Shown piece after piece: positions 1-29,192 of a stretch of DNA of 64,000 bases. The translations under genes were made by a program, and so were the position numbers. The DNA is from Pseudomonas putida S13.1.2. Lineage in GTDB: Bacteria > Pseudomonadota > Gammaproteobacteria > Pseudomonadales > Pseudomonadaceae. The DNA is taken from the NCBI RefSeq assembly GCF_000498395.2, contig NZ_CP010979.1, forward strand, positions 3,100,001-3,164,000, given 5' to 3'. Under the pieces are notes generated by a model. That model did not search any database and was not told the origin of the DNA. It saw nothing but the letters and a program-made list of their open reading frames with translations. How positions within the stretch are numbered: position 1 is the stretch's first letter; each line of letters begins with the position of its first letter.

Positions 1-19725
<19,725 letters not shown>

Positions 19726-19729
<4 letters not shown>

Positions 19730-22700
19730 GGTGCCTCCACTTCGGCGAACAGGTTCTCCAGGGCGTCCAGGTCGTTGCCCGGTGCCTGTTGCAGCTCGGC
19801 CACCTTGGCGGCGAAGCGCTCCAGGGTTTCGCCGTCGAAGAACAGCCGCAGCGGCAGTTCGATGCCCATCTGCTCCTGCAGCCGCGCCCGCAGCCGGGTG
19901 GCCAACAGCGAGTGGCCGCCCAGGGCGAAGAAGTTGTCCTGCAGCCCGACCCGCTCGACCCCAAGCGCTTCCTGCCAGATACCGGCCAGCAGGCGTTGCA
20001 GTTCGGTCTGCGGCGCCTGGTAGGCCTGGCCGACCACGGCCTCGGCGGCCAGGGCGCGGCGGTCGACCTTGCCGTTGGGCATCAAAGGCAGGCGTGCCAA
20101 GCTGCGCAGCGCGGTGGGCACCATGTGCGCCGGCAGGCGCCGGGCCAGTTCCGCCTGCAGGCGGCCGGCCAGTTGCCCGTCTTCCTCGCTACCGACCACA
20201 AAGGCCACCAGCTGCGCACCGCTGGCGCTCTCGCGGACCACTACTGCGGCTTCGGCAACGCCCACGCAGCTGGCCAGCACGGCCTCCACCTCGCCGAGTT
20301 CGATACGGAAGCCGCGAATTTTCACCTGCGCATCGACCCGGCCAAGGAACTCCAGCAGGCCATCGGCGCGCCAGCGCGCCAGGTCGCCGGTCTGGTAGCC
20401 GCGACTGCCATCGGCCAAGGTCGGGAAGCGCTCGGCGGTCAGTGCCGGGCGGCCCAGGTAGCCGCGGGTGACGCCGGGGCCGGCGACGTACAGCTCGCCC
20501 ACTTGCCCCACGGCCACCGGCTCGCGGTGGGCGTCGAGCACCAGCACACGCATGCCCGGCGCCGGGCGACCGATGGAGACCGGTCCCTGGTCGGCGTTCC
20601 ACGCCGTGCACCAGACGCTGCCTTCGGTGGGGCCGTATTCGTTGCTCAGCAGCACGCCGGGCAGGCGCGCCTGGTGGCGGGCCAGCAGCGTTGGGGTGCA
20701 GGCTTCACCGGCCACCACCACGGTGCGCAGGCCGTGCTCGCCAAGGTGCTCCAGCACTTCAGCGTGCAGCCCGGGCAAGGCCAGGTAGTGCGAGATGCCC
20801 TGCTCGCCCAGCAGCGCGGCAATCGCCTGTGGATCCTTGGCCTGGAGGGCGGTCGGCAGGTGCAGGCAGCCCCCCTGGCCGAGGGTCCAGAACAGCCCTG
20901 CCACCGAGCTGTCGAACGACAGCGACGACAGCAGCAGGAAGGATTCGACCGGCGTCGTGTAATGAACGAAACGCGCCAGGGTCGAGGCCAGGGCGTTGGC
21001 GTGGCTCACTGCAACACCCTTAGGCGTGCCGGTGGAGCCGGAGGTGTAGATGACGTAAGCCAAATCGTCACCGCCGACTGCCGCCGCCGGTGGTGCGCTT
21101 GGGCCTTGCCACACCGGCGAGTTCCCGGCCAGCGACAGCACCGGCAGGCCGGCGGGCAGCACCAGATCGGCAGCGGGCGCATCCAGCGCCAGCAAGCAAT
21201 GGGCGCCGGCGTCGGCCAGCATGAAGCCAAGGCGTTCGGCCGGGTAGTCCGGGTCCAGCGGCAGGTAGGCACCACCGGCCTTGAGAATGCCCAACATCGC
21301 TACTAGCGCGGCCAACGAACGCGGCGCGTACACGGCAACGATGCTTTCGCGCCCGACACCCTGCGCCTGTAGGGCATGAGCCAGCTGGTTGGCGCGCTGC
21401 TCGAGCTGAATGTAGTCCAACACCTCGTCGCCCTGGCGCACCGCGGCACGCTGGCCTTGCTGGGCAACCTGGTGCTCGAACAAACGGTGCAGCAAGCCCG
21501 GGCCGGCCAGCGGCATGGCCGCGCCCTGCTCGAAGGCCTGGATGCGCGCACGCTCCTGCTCGCCCAACAGGCTGACCTGGGCCAGGCGCTGCTCGAAGTC
21601 GGCCAGCGCATGGGCGGCAAATACCGCGAACTGCCCCAGCCACAGTGCGACCACGTCCTGCTGCAGCTGGCCCGCAACATATTGCAGCTGCAGATCATTA
21701 CCCACGCGGGCCAGGCCCAGTGGCGCCAGTGCGCTGGCGTCCAGTTCCAGTTCGACACCGTCCAGCGCCGTGTGGCTGGCGGCGAAACCGTAAAGCCTAT
21801 CGGCATTTTCGACGGCCACTTCGTCCAGGCATTCGAGCCACGAACGGGCTTGCTCCAGGCGGCTGCGGAACTCCTCCCGGGCCTGGGCCAGGGTGGCGTC
21901 GGCGGGGTATGCGAGGTTCAGTGGCATCTGCCGCTCGAAGCGCCCGAGCATGCCTTGGACCTGAGCGTTTCGCCCGTCCACGCAGGCCAGCAGCGACACC
22001 TGGTCTTGTTCGCCCAGGCGGCACAGGAACCCGGCCCACAGGAACAGCAGCAGGTCGTCGGCGGCCAGGCCTTGCTCGCTGGCATTGGTATCCAGGGTTT
22101 TCAGCAGGGGGGCGGCTGGCAGTGTTACCTGCCGGGCCGCCTCGCGGGGCAAGCCCGCTTCCACGCCCTGTTCGAATGGCAGCGGCGCTCGGGGCGTGGT
22201 GGCGTCCAGCACGCCCCGCCAGTAAGCGGCGCCGCGCACGCCCATGGCCTCGCCGGCCAGCTCGCCCTGCCACGAGGCATAGTCGATGTACTGCAACGCC
22301 TCTTCGTCGGCCGGCGCCAGGCTGCCCGCGTAACCGGCGCGCAGCTCGCTGGCCAGTTCCTGCAGCGCCTGCCGGTCGACACTGGCCAGGGCCACGCCCA
22401 GGCGCACAACGAACCCGTCGCCACCCACCTGCTCTACCGCCGCGACGAAGGGTGCGTGCTCCAGGCTCTCGCGCCCGGCAACCGGCTGCAGCGGCGCCGG
22501 GGCGCCCTGCTCCACCACCTGCACCGGGCGGCGCAGGCCGTCCAGGCGCAGGTAGCGGGTGCGCAGCACTTCGTGGCGGCGTTGCAGCTCGGCGAGCACC
22601 AGGCCCAGACGGGCCTCGTCGTAGGCACCCGGCACGTGCACGCAGGCGAAGGCTGCCAACGGTTGCCCGGGGCGAACGAGCACGGCGCCCTGCTGGGCCG

Positions 22701-22737
22701 AAAGGGGGAAGGCGTCTTGGTGGGCAGGCAGTTGCAT
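19726..22737 (-). CDS. NRPS protein with degenerate condensation-like (Interface) domain, A and PCP (1003 aa)
   Basis: This single-module protein sits between the hydroxylase gene and the three-module NRPS. Residues 1 to about 430 have the length and context of a C-superfamily domain, but the HHxxxDG motif is absent: the matching stretch reads GVALASVDRQAL. The A domain follows (YTSGSTG near 567, EYGPTEGS, YQTGDLARW), then a PCP (LGGHSLL near 942). The specificity residues read DSALVAEVW, closest to the His code of bacitracin synthetase (DSELTAEVC). In siderophore NRPSs, inactive C-like Interface domains partner with beta-hydroxylases, so I infer that this protein loads His and presents it to the adjacent hydroxylase. 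The ATG at 22737 is preferred (AGG about 8 bases upstream). A TTG at 22752 would overlap the hydroxylase stop. Confidence 0.9.
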
Positions 22738-22748
22738 ATGGGGGAACC

Positions 22749-23804
22749 TCAATCTTGTGCCAGGTCGGCGCTTTTCTGGGCGATCGCCATCGCGGTGAGA
22801 ATCTTGCGCGGGCCGGTGAATGCGTTACGGGCGTGCAGCGAGAGCATGTTGTCGAGCAGGACCACATCGCCCTTCTGCCAGGGGAACTCCACCATGACGT
22901 CGCGGTAGGCCTGCTGCAGGTGGCGGATGACCTCGTCGGGGATCGGCGCGCCGTCACCGTAGAAGGTGTTCTGCGGCAGGTCGTCGGCGTCGAACTCGGC
23001 GATCAGCGCGGCGCGCAAGGTGTCTGGCAGGGTCAGGGCGTTGAAGAAGGTGCCGTGGTTGAACCACAGTTGCTCGCCGCTGCGCGGGTGGCGGACGATG
23101 GCCGGGCCGACCTGGCGGGTGCGCAGGCGGTTGCCGGGCTTCCACTCAGGACGAATGCCGATACGCGCGCAATAGGCCTCCACTTCGGCGCGGTCCTCGC
23201 TCTGGAACACGGTCTGCCAGGGCAGGCCCATGCCGTCGCCGTAGTTGCGCACGTACATGATGCGGCGCTGGCGAAATTCCTCGCGCACCGCCGGGTCGAT
23301 GCGCTGCAGCAGCGCACGGGTATCGCCCAGCGGCGTTTCGCCGCCGGTCAGCGACGGCAGATCACAGTAGAAGTACAGGTGCAGCGGGAACACCGGCGAG
23401 TAGGAGTGCTCGTTGTGTGGGAAGATGCGCTCGTTGCTGGGGTAGTCAGTAGAGCTGTAGATATTGAACTGGCGGGTGATCTGGGTGCGTGGCGAAGCGC
23501 GGAACAGGTATTCCAGGGCACCGCCCGAGACCGCCTGCACGCAGCGGTCGAAGCCGTCGATGCCATCCACGTCAAAGCCGCGGAACAGGATGGCGCCATG
23601 CTCCAGCAGGCGCGCCTCCACCTGTTCGCGATTCTGTGCCAGCCACGCCACCAGGTCGGTCCCGGCAAAACGTGGCCGGCACAGCGCTGGCAGGGCATGC
23701 CCTTCGAGCAACGGGGTGAACACGACCCGCTCTTCCTGGCCGGCGGTGATGCTCCTGCGTGCACGCCCCATGCTGGGCAGTGCCGTGACCTTGGCGTCGT
23801 TCAT
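22749..23804 (-). CDS. SyrP/TauD-family Fe(II)/2-oxoglutarate-dependent amino-acid beta-hydroxylase
   Basis: This 351-residue protein of the TauD/TfdA fold (SyrP-like) is predicted to beta-hydroxylate a PCP-bound amino acid using Fe(II), O2 and 2-oxoglutarate. The iron ligands are visible as the H130-N-E132 motif (FPHNEHSYS) and the distal H324 (LSLHARNAF). An Arg for 2-oxoglutarate is expected a few residues later (R326 or R333). In siderophore clusters this family makes beta-hydroxy-Asp or beta-hydroxy-His, both iron-chelating residues. The downstream A domain carries a His-like code, which favours beta-hydroxy-His. Two consecutive ATGs exist at 23807 and 23804. The second is chosen because AGGAG lies 5 bases upstream; the first would overlap the preceding stop further. 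A longer upstream open frame is a shadow of the starter NRPS. Confidence 0.93.
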   Translation of the reverse strand: MNDAKVTALPSMGRARRSITAGQEERVVFTPLLEGHALPALCRPRFAGTDLVAWLAQNREQVEARLLEHGAILFRGFDVDGIDGFDRCVQAVSGGALEYLFRASPRTQITRQFNIYSSTDYPSNERIFPHNEHSYSPVFPLHLYFYCDLPSLTGGETPLGDTRALLQRIDPAVREEFRQRRIMYVRNYGDGMGLPWQTVFQSEDRAEVEAYCARIGIRPEWKPGNRLRTRQVGPAIVRHPRSGEQLWFNHGTFFNALTLPDTLRAALIAEFDADDLPQNTFYGDGAPIPDEVIRHLQQAYRDVMVEFPWQKGDVVLLDNMLSLHARNAFTGPRKILTAMAIAQKSADLAQD

Positions 23805-26800
23805 CATTGCTCCTGCACACTCTGTGCGATAGGGGTGGGCTGCACGGCGCGCCGACGCATCGGGCGCTGGCTGTCGAGCAGTTGCCGGCGCTGCTGGTTG
23901 TCGGCACTGCGCGCCGCGCGGCGCACCTGGGCGGCCGCCTCCAGCAGGTCGGCCTGGGTGCGGCCGGGCGTGCCCAGCCAGCAGTCGAGCACCGCCTGGA
24001 TCTGGGCGAACAGCTCTGCCAGTTCGCCGGGCTCGAACAGGCCCTGGGGCACCTCGAAGCGGGCCTCCAGGCGACCGGCGCTGCTGTAGAAGCCGAGGAT
24101 CAGGTCCAGCTCGGCGGCTTGATGATCGGCTGCCAGCGCCTCTACCCGTACATCCTGAAGGCGTGGCAGCGGTGGCTCGCCTTCCTGGTAGTTGAGCTTG
24201 ATGCTGAAGAACGGCGAACGCCCGGCCCGACGCGGCGGACGCAATGCCTCCACCAGTTGCTCGAACGGCAGGTCCTGGTGCCCGGCGGCGCCCAGCACCA
24301 CACGCCGGCATTGCTCCAGCAGCTCATCGCTGCTGGCGGTCATGTCCAAGTCCAGTTGCAGCACCAGTTGATTGATGAAGAAGCCCACCAGAGGCTCGCT
24401 GGCCGGGTGGCTGCGGCTGGCGATGTCGCTGCCCAGGCGGATGCGCGACTGGCCGCTCTGCTCGCGCAGGCTGATGGCGAAGGCACCCAGCAGCAGCATG
24501 AACGGCGTCACGCCGTTGGCGCCGGCGTAGGCGCGCAGCGCGCTGGTCTGTACGGCGCTGAAAGTAAAGTGCTCGCGCTGCGCCACGGCGCCGGTGTCGC
24601 GCGGGCGTTGACTGTGCAGTTCGAGCCAGCTGTGCTCGCCGGCCAGGGCTTGGCGCCAGTAGGCCAGTTGCCGGGCTTGCTCGGGGCCAGCCAACAGCGC
24701 GCGCTGCCAGCGGGCGTAGTCGCCGTAGCCGACCGCCAGTTGCGCCAGCACCGCAGCGCGCCCAGCCAGGCGTGCTGCGTACAGCGCGCCCAGTTCGTCC
24801 ATCAGGTTGCGCATCGACCAACCATCCACGGCGATGTGGTGGGTGGTCAGCAGCAGCACGTGCTCGCGAGCCTCCAGGCGTAACAGACGCACACGTTGCA
24901 ACGGGCCGCTGGCGAGGTCGAAGGGCGCTTGCGCTTGCTGGGCCGCACGCTGGCGGGCCTCAGACAGGTCAGTGACGGCTTCGACGGAAAAATCCAGCGC
25001 CAGGCTATCGTGCTGCACCAGGCGCACGCCCTCGCCTTCGGCAACGAACGTAGTGCGCAACACGCCGTGGCGCTGTTGCAGGGTGGCGAAGGCCTCGCGC
25101 AGCGCTTCGCCATTCAGCGGCCCGCGCAGATGCAGGGCCATCGGCACGTTGTACACCGAGCTGTGCGGTTCCAGCTGCCAGGCGAACCACAGGCGCTGCT
25201 GGGCGAACGACGGCACCAGGGCGGCGTCGGGGTCGGCGATGAGCGGCGGCTGGCCATGGGCAGCCGCCGCTTCGGTCACTTGCCGGGCAAAGGCCGCCAG
25301 CAGCGGATTGTCGAACAGGCAGGCCAGAGGCAGGCTTACCCCCAGCCGCTCGCGCAGGCGGCCGATGATCTGGGCGGCAGCGATGGAGTTGCCGCCCAGG
25401 GCGAAGAAGTTGTCGTCGGCGAACACTTCCTCCTGGCCCAGCACCTCGGCCCAGACCGCGCCCACCTGGCGTTGGTCGCTGCTTTGCAGTGCCTGCCCTT
25501 GGCGTAGCGGGCGTTGGTCCTTGCGGCGCAGGTGGAAGCAGTCCAGCTCGCCGCGCTCGAGCATCTGCCGGCACGCCGAGCGCTGCAGCTTGCCGCTGGA
25601 GGTCTTGGGCAGCTCGCCAGGCTGGAGCAAGGCAACCCACACCGGCGTCTGCTGGCACACATCCGCCAGGGCCCGGTCGATCTCGGCGCACAACTGGGCA
25701 GCGCCGATCTTGCGCTGGGTGGCGCGGCCGATCTCCACGGCGATACCGATGCCCTCGCCCTCGGCCTGGTCAACCGTGAAGGCGGTCACACGGCCCTTGC
25801 GCGCGCCTTCGACGTTGTATTCCACCGCACGTTCGAGGTCTTGCGGATAGATGTTCTGGCCACGGACGATGATGATGTCCTTGAGGCGACCGGTGATGAA
25901 CAGCCGCCCTTCGCGCAGGAAGCCCAGGTCGCCGGTGCGCAGCCAGGTGCGCCCATCGCGCTCGACAAAGGCCCTGGCGGTGGCCTCGGGGTTGCGCCAG
26001 TAACCACGGGCAACACTGGCACCGCTGGTCCAGATCTCGCCAATGCGGCTGTCAGGCTGACGCTCGCCACTATGGGGATCGACCAGGATCACATCCAGCT
26101 CAGGGTGGAGGATGCCGCTGCTGACCAGCAGGCTGCCCTCCCCCGGCTCGGCGCGGTGCTCACCGAGGGCGTGGCTGTCGAAGCTGGCGCTGACGAAAGG
26201 CTCATCGGCGGTGGTGCCGGTGACATACAGAGTGGCCTCGGCCAACCCATAGCACGGCAGGAAGGCCAGCGGGTCAAAGCCGCAGGCGCTGAAGCGGTTG
26301 GCGAAGGCCAGCAAGCTGTCCTGGCGGATCGGCTCGGAGCCTGAGAACAGCACCCGCAGGCTGCTCAGGTCCAGGTTGGCCAGCACGCTGTCGCTGACCC
26401 GCTCGGCAGCCAGGCGGAAGGCGAAGTCCGGCGCGCCGGTGTGGGTGGCACGGTACTGGCTGATCGCCTCGAGCCAGCGCGCTGGGCGCTCAACGAAATG
26501 CCGCGGCGACATCAGTACCAAGGTCGCACCACGGTAGATCGACAGCAGCAGGCAACCGATCAGGCCCATGTCGTGGTACAGCGGCAGCCAGCTGACAAAG
26601 GTGTCGCCGGGGTGCAGGTCGAAACCACGCACCATCATGCCTTCGTTGGCCACCAGGTTGGCGTGGCTGACCTCCACGCCCTTGGGCGTGGCCGTGGAGC
26701 CAGAGGTGTACTGCAGGAAGGCAATGGCCTCGCCCGCCGGCAGCTGTGGCGGGCAAGTGTCAGCCGCGTCCAGCGCCAGGGCATCGACCGCCAGCACCGT

Positions 26801-27208
26801 GGGCAAGGCGGCGGCGAATGCCTGCTGCAGCGAGTCGCGCAGGTGCGCCTCGGTCAGCACCAGACGTGGCTGGGCGTCATCGAGGATGGCGCGCACCCGG
26901 CTCAGTTCGTACTGACGCAGCGATTCAGGCGGCAGCGCCGGGACCGCGATGATGCCGGCATACAAGCATGCGTAGAACGACACCACATAGCCCGGCCCGC
27001 TCTGCATCAGCAACAGCGCGCGCTCTCCGGCACTTGCATGACGTGCCAACTCCGCGGCCAAGGCACGTGCACGGCGGTCCAGTTCGGCGTAGCTCAGCGT
27101 CAGGCGCTGGCTTTCGCCATCGAGAAGAAAATGCACCGCCGGCTTGTCGCCTTGCTGGCCGGCATGGGCGACCAGCGCCTCGACCAGGGAACCATGGAGA
27201 GCTGTCAT
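23804..27208 (-). CDS. Lipopeptide starter protein: fatty-acyl-AMP ligase, PCP, condensation domain (1134 aa)
   Basis: This protein activates a fatty acid as the acyl adenylate, loads it on its own carrier domain and condenses it with the first amino acid, giving an N-acylated peptide. Residues 1 to about 580 form a FAAL domain (YTSGSTATPKGV, PLYHDMGLIG, YGLAEATLYVTG, DIIIVRGQNIYPQDLE). A carrier domain follows (FFALGGNSIAAAQ near 604), then a C domain (HHIAVDGWS near 794) that ends the protein. No amino-acid-activating domain follows, so the acceptor must come from the separate Interface-A-PCP protein. The ATG at 27208 lies one base after the thioesterase stop. Pyoverdine PvdL also starts with an acyl ligase, but there it is fused to further modules; here the starter is free-standing, as expected of a dedicated lipopeptide siderophore line. 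Confidence 0.93.
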   Translation of the reverse strand: MTALHGSLVEALVAHAGQQGDKPAVHFLLDGESQRLTLSYAELDRRARALAAELARHASAGERALLLMQSGPGYVVSFYACLYAGIIAVPALPPESLRQYELSRVRAILDDAQPRLVLTEAHLRDSLQQAFAAALPTVLAVDALALDAADTCPPQLPAGEAIAFLQYTSGSTATPKGVEVSHANLVANEGMMVRGFDLHPGDTFVSWLPLYHDMGLIGCLLLSIYRGATLVLMSPRHFVERPARWLEAISQYRATHTGAPDFAFRLAAERVSDSVLANLDLSSLRVLFSGSEPIRQDSLLAFANRFSACGFDPLAFLPCYGLAEATLYVTGTTADEPFVSASFDSHALGEHRAEPGEGSLLVSSGILHPELDVILVDPHSGERQPDSRIGEIWTSGASVARGYWRNPEATARAFVERDGRTWLRTGDLGFLREGRLFITGRLKDIIIVRGQNIYPQDLERAVEYNVEGARKGRVTAFTVDQAEGEGIGIAVEIGRATQRKIGAAQLCAEIDRALADVCQQTPVWVALLQPGELPKTSSGKLQRSACRQMLERGELDCFHLRRKDQRPLRQGQALQSSDQRQVGAVWAEVLGQEEVFADDNFFALGGNSIAAAQIIGRLRERLGVSLPLACLFDNPLLAAFARQVTEAAAAHGQPPLIADPDAALVPSFAQQRLWFAWQLEPHSSVYNVPMALHLRGPLNGEALREAFATLQQRHGVLRTTFVAEGEGVRLVQHDSLALDFSVEAVTDLSEARQRAAQQAQAPFDLASGPLQRVRLLRLEAREHVLLLTTHHIAVDGWSMRNLMDELGALYAARLAGRAAVLAQLAVGYGDYARWQRALLAGPEQARQLAYWRQALAGEHSWLELHSQRPRDTGAVAQREHFTFSAVQTSALRAYAGANGVTPFMLLLGAFAISLREQSGQSRIRLGSDIASRSHPASEPLVGFFINQLVLQLDLDMTASSDELLEQCRRVVLGAAGHQDLPFEQLVEALRPPRRAGRSPFFSIKLNYQEGEPPLPRLQDVRVEALAADHQAAELDLILGFYSSAGRLEARFEVPQGLFEPGELAELFAQIQAVLDCWLGTPGRTQADLLEAAAQVRRAARSADNQQRRQLLDSQRPMRRRAVQPTPIAQSVQEQ

Positions 27209-27209
27209 T

Positions 27210-27944
27210 TCACACCTTTGCAAAGAAGTGGGAGTCAGGGCGTGCCGCCTGCACATGGGGCGCCAGGCAGGCAGCCAGGTGGGCGAGCACGGCGCGCTCC
27301 TGGGTCTGAATGAAGAAGTGGCCGGCATCGAACAGCTTGAGGCTGAAGTCGGCCGCAGCCAGCTCACGCCAGGCCAGCAATTGCGTTTCGCTGGCCTTGT
27401 CCTGGCTGCCGGCCAATACGTGCAACGGGCACTGCAGCGGCGCGGTGGGCTGGTAGCGGTAGCGCCCGCACAACAGGAAGTCGGCGCGCAGCACTGGCAG
27501 GGCCAGGCGCATCAGCTCTGGATCCTGCAAGGCCTCCTCGGGGGTGCCTTGCAATCTGGCCAGCTCGTCCAGCAACTGCTCGTCGCTCATCGGTGCGCGA
27601 AAGCGCAGGTAGTCGCGATGGGCCGGCGCCGCACCACCGGACACCAGCAGCGCCCGCGGCAGCGGCAGGCCCAGGGCGCGCAGTGCGCAGGCCAATTCGA
27701 AGGCCAGCAGCGAGCCCATGCTGTGGCCAAACAACGCGTAGGCGCGCCAGGTCTCGCCGCGCAGTTCGCGAGCCAGTTGCGCGGCCAGGTCGACCAGGTC
27801 GCAGGCCAGCGGCTCGGATGCGCGGCTGCCCCGCCCCGGCAGTTCCAGTGGGCGGATATCCAGCCAGGCCGGGGCGCTACGCCGCCAACGCATATAAGCC
27901 ATGGCGCTGGCGCCAGCGTAGGGCAGGCAGAACAAGGTCAGCAT
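27210..27944 (-). CDS. Type II thioesterase (external, NRPS-associated)
   Basis: This is an alpha/beta hydrolase of the GrsT/PvdG type that removes wrong acyl groups from NRPS carrier domains. It shows the N-terminal FCLPYAGASA segment, the nucleophile elbow GHSMGS, an Asp within AGSQDKAS and the C-terminal catalytic His in DAGHFF. Its length, about 244 residues, is normal. It lies between the MbtH gene and the FAAL starter gene in the same operon. The ATG at 27944 has GGTGAG 4 bases upstream. A GTG at 27953 would overlap the MbtH stop as GTGA and is a fair alternative. The longer frame upstream of 27953 lies over the MbtH gene and is not expected to be translated. Confidence 0.92.
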   Translation of the reverse strand: MLTLFCLPYAGASAMAYMRWRRSAPAWLDIRPLELPGRGSRASEPLACDLVDLAAQLARELRGETWRAYALFGHSMGSLLAFELACALRALGLPLPRALLVSGGAAPAHRDYLRFRAPMSDEQLLDELARLQGTPEEALQDPELMRLALPVLRADFLLCGRYRYQPTAPLQCPLHVLAGSQDKASETQLLAWRELAAADFSLKLFDAGHFFIQTQERAVLAHLAACLAPHVQAARPDSHFFAKV

Positions 27945-27949
27945 GGGGC

Positions 27950-28165
27950 TCACCGGCCGGCCTGCTCGTCCATGTGCTGACGCAGGCTCAAAGGGCGCAT
28001 GTCGGTCCAGACTGTTTCGATATAGTCCAGGCACTCCTGCTTCGGGCCGCTCTTGCCGGCTTCGCGCCAGCCGGCCGGCACGGCCTTGTAGTCAGGCCAC
28101 AGGGAATACTGCTCCTCGGCGTTGACCAGTACCTTGAACGTTGCATCTTCGCGGTCGAAAGCCAT
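27950..28165 (-). CDS. MbtH-like protein (71 aa)
   Basis: This small chaperone binds NRPS adenylation domains and is often needed for their folding or activity. The family signature is clear: an [10 protein letters not shown] segment, then VPAGWREAG, then the [16 protein letters not shown] block with its conserved Trp residues. It is the first gene of the NRPS operon. A ribosome-binding GGAG sits 8 bases before the ATG. Upstream lies a 220-base divergent promoter region shared with the ECF sigma gene on the other strand. No clear -35/-10 pair for the operon could be identified. Confidence 0.95.
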   Translation of the reverse strand: MAFDREDATFKVLVNAEEQYSLWPDYKAVPAGWREAGKSGPKQECLDYIETVWTDMRPLSLRQHMDEQAGR

Positions 28166-28320
28166 CTGAAATTTCTCCGTCTCTGTCGGTGGAACGCGGC
28201 TCGCAGGGATGCCTGCGGCGCGCTTTCCTACAACGACGAATGACTGCGGAATAACTTCAGAAGACTGTTTTCTGTCCGATCATCAGATAAGGCCCACGAC
28301 GAAATCGGAGACTTGTTGCA

Positions 28321-28339
28321 AATAATTCTTAGTAATACT
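28321..28339. promoter_or_regulatory. Weak Fur-box-like sequence in the sigma/NRPS divergent promoter region
   Basis: The AT-rich stretch AATAATTCTTAGTAATACT matches the 19-bp Fur consensus at about 10 of 19 positions. It lies 47 bases before the ECF sigma gene start and about 155 bases before the MbtH start. The position is right for iron control of the sigma gene, but the match is too weak to be decisive. Confidence 0.3.
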
Positions 28340-28385
28340 AGATTCAGCGTCCTCGCTACCAGACTTCAAATGGATCAGGTGTCTC

Positions 28386-28904
28386 ATGCAGAAACACGGT
28401 GCAGCCCACAATGGGTCCCCCTTGCTTGGCGTGTTCTTTGAGCAGCGTTCGCGCCTGATCGGGCTTGCAGCGAAAATCATTGGCTGCCGCAGCCACGCAG
28501 AAGACATCGTTCACGAAGCGTTCATGAAAGTGGACGATGCTGCCGAATCGGAGCAGATCAACTCCCAGGCGTCCTACCTGACGCGAGTGGTGCGCAACCT
28601 GTCGATCGACCACTACCGTCGACGCCAGTTCGAGGAGCGGCTGATGTGCCATGATGCCGACAGCAGCGAGTCGCCGGCCATCTGCGGTGAGACACCCGAG
28701 GCGCTGGTATCGGACCAGCAGGTACTGGAACGCGTTTCCGGAGCCTTGGCAGACCTGCCCGAGCGCACCCGCTACGCTTTCGAGATGTGCCGGATACATG
28801 GCATGAAGCAGCGGGAGATCGCCAAGATCCTCGGCGTATCTCCCCCCCTGGTGAACGCGATGATTCGCGACGCGCTGCAGCACTGCCGAGAAAAGGCGTT
28901 GTAG
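28386..28904 (+). CDS. PvdS-like (iron-starvation) ECF sigma factor
   Basis: This 172-residue ECF sigma factor probably drives siderophore genes under iron limitation. Region 2 is marked by GCRSHAEDIVHEAF and VVRNLSIDHYRRR, region 4 by LPERTRYAFEMCRIHG, the helix-turn-helix QREIAKILGVSPPLVNAMI and a final RDALQHCR. These blocks resemble PvdS/PbrA more than ordinary FecI proteins. No FecR-type anti-sigma gene is adjacent. It is divergent from the lipopeptide NRPS operon, which suggests, but does not prove, that it activates that operon. A pyoverdine pvdS proper would be expected beside pvdL, so this is probably a second, cluster-specific factor. Confidence 0.88.
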   Translation: MQKHGAAHNGSPLLGVFFEQRSRLIGLAAKIIGCRSHAEDIVHEAFMKVDDAAESEQINSQASYLTRVVRNLSIDHYRRRQFEERLMCHDADSSESPAICGETPEALVSDQQVLERVSGALADLPERTRYAFEMCRIHGMKQREIAKILGVSPPLVNAMIRDALQHCREKAL

Positions 28905-28976
28905 CCTAGTGCAAGAGCAATGGGGGACATGCTTGAGCGCACAGGCCGCTTATAAAGGGCGCTGACCGGCCTGTGG

Positions 28977-29192
28977 CTACAAAGGGATGCTGTGTTCTTT
29001 GGGCATTCGGTGCCCACGGCGTTTTTGACGCCACCCCAAGACGCCGCCGACAATAATCAGCGGCAACCCCAGCGCGAACCATGACATAAGGTCGTACAGG
29101 CCGTCGCCCAGCAGAGCGGACGACAACCCCAACGCCATCAGCAGACCGATCAGCAGCGGCCAGCGAAATATCATCCACAGCCCACGCCTCAT
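28977..29192 (-). CDS. Small two-helix membrane protein (71 aa)
   Basis: The protein has two hydrophobic segments (about residues 12-29 and 36-51) separated by a short loop, and a basic C-terminus. Its ATG overlaps the stop of the PepSY protein gene (ATGA), so the two are probably translationally coupled. Small inner-membrane partners of this kind commonly follow PepSY-TM genes in Pseudomonas iron loci. I do not recognise a characterised homologue, and the function is unknown. Confidence 0.75.
   Translation of the reverse strand: MRRGLWMIFRWPLLIGLLMALGLSSALLGDGLYDLMSWFALGLPLIIVGGVLGWRQKRRGHRMPKEHSIPL

Noticed and set aside
28166..28320. Possible PvdS-type promoter (TAAAT...CGT) before the MbtH gene
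   Set aside because: TTATT with CGT 14 bases later and other partial matches were seen, but none has the expected sequence and spacing, so no promoter is claimed.
28356..29178. Minus-strand frames across the ECF sigma gene
   Set aside because: Region 2 and region 4 sigma motifs on the plus strand are unambiguous; the mirror frames are shadows.
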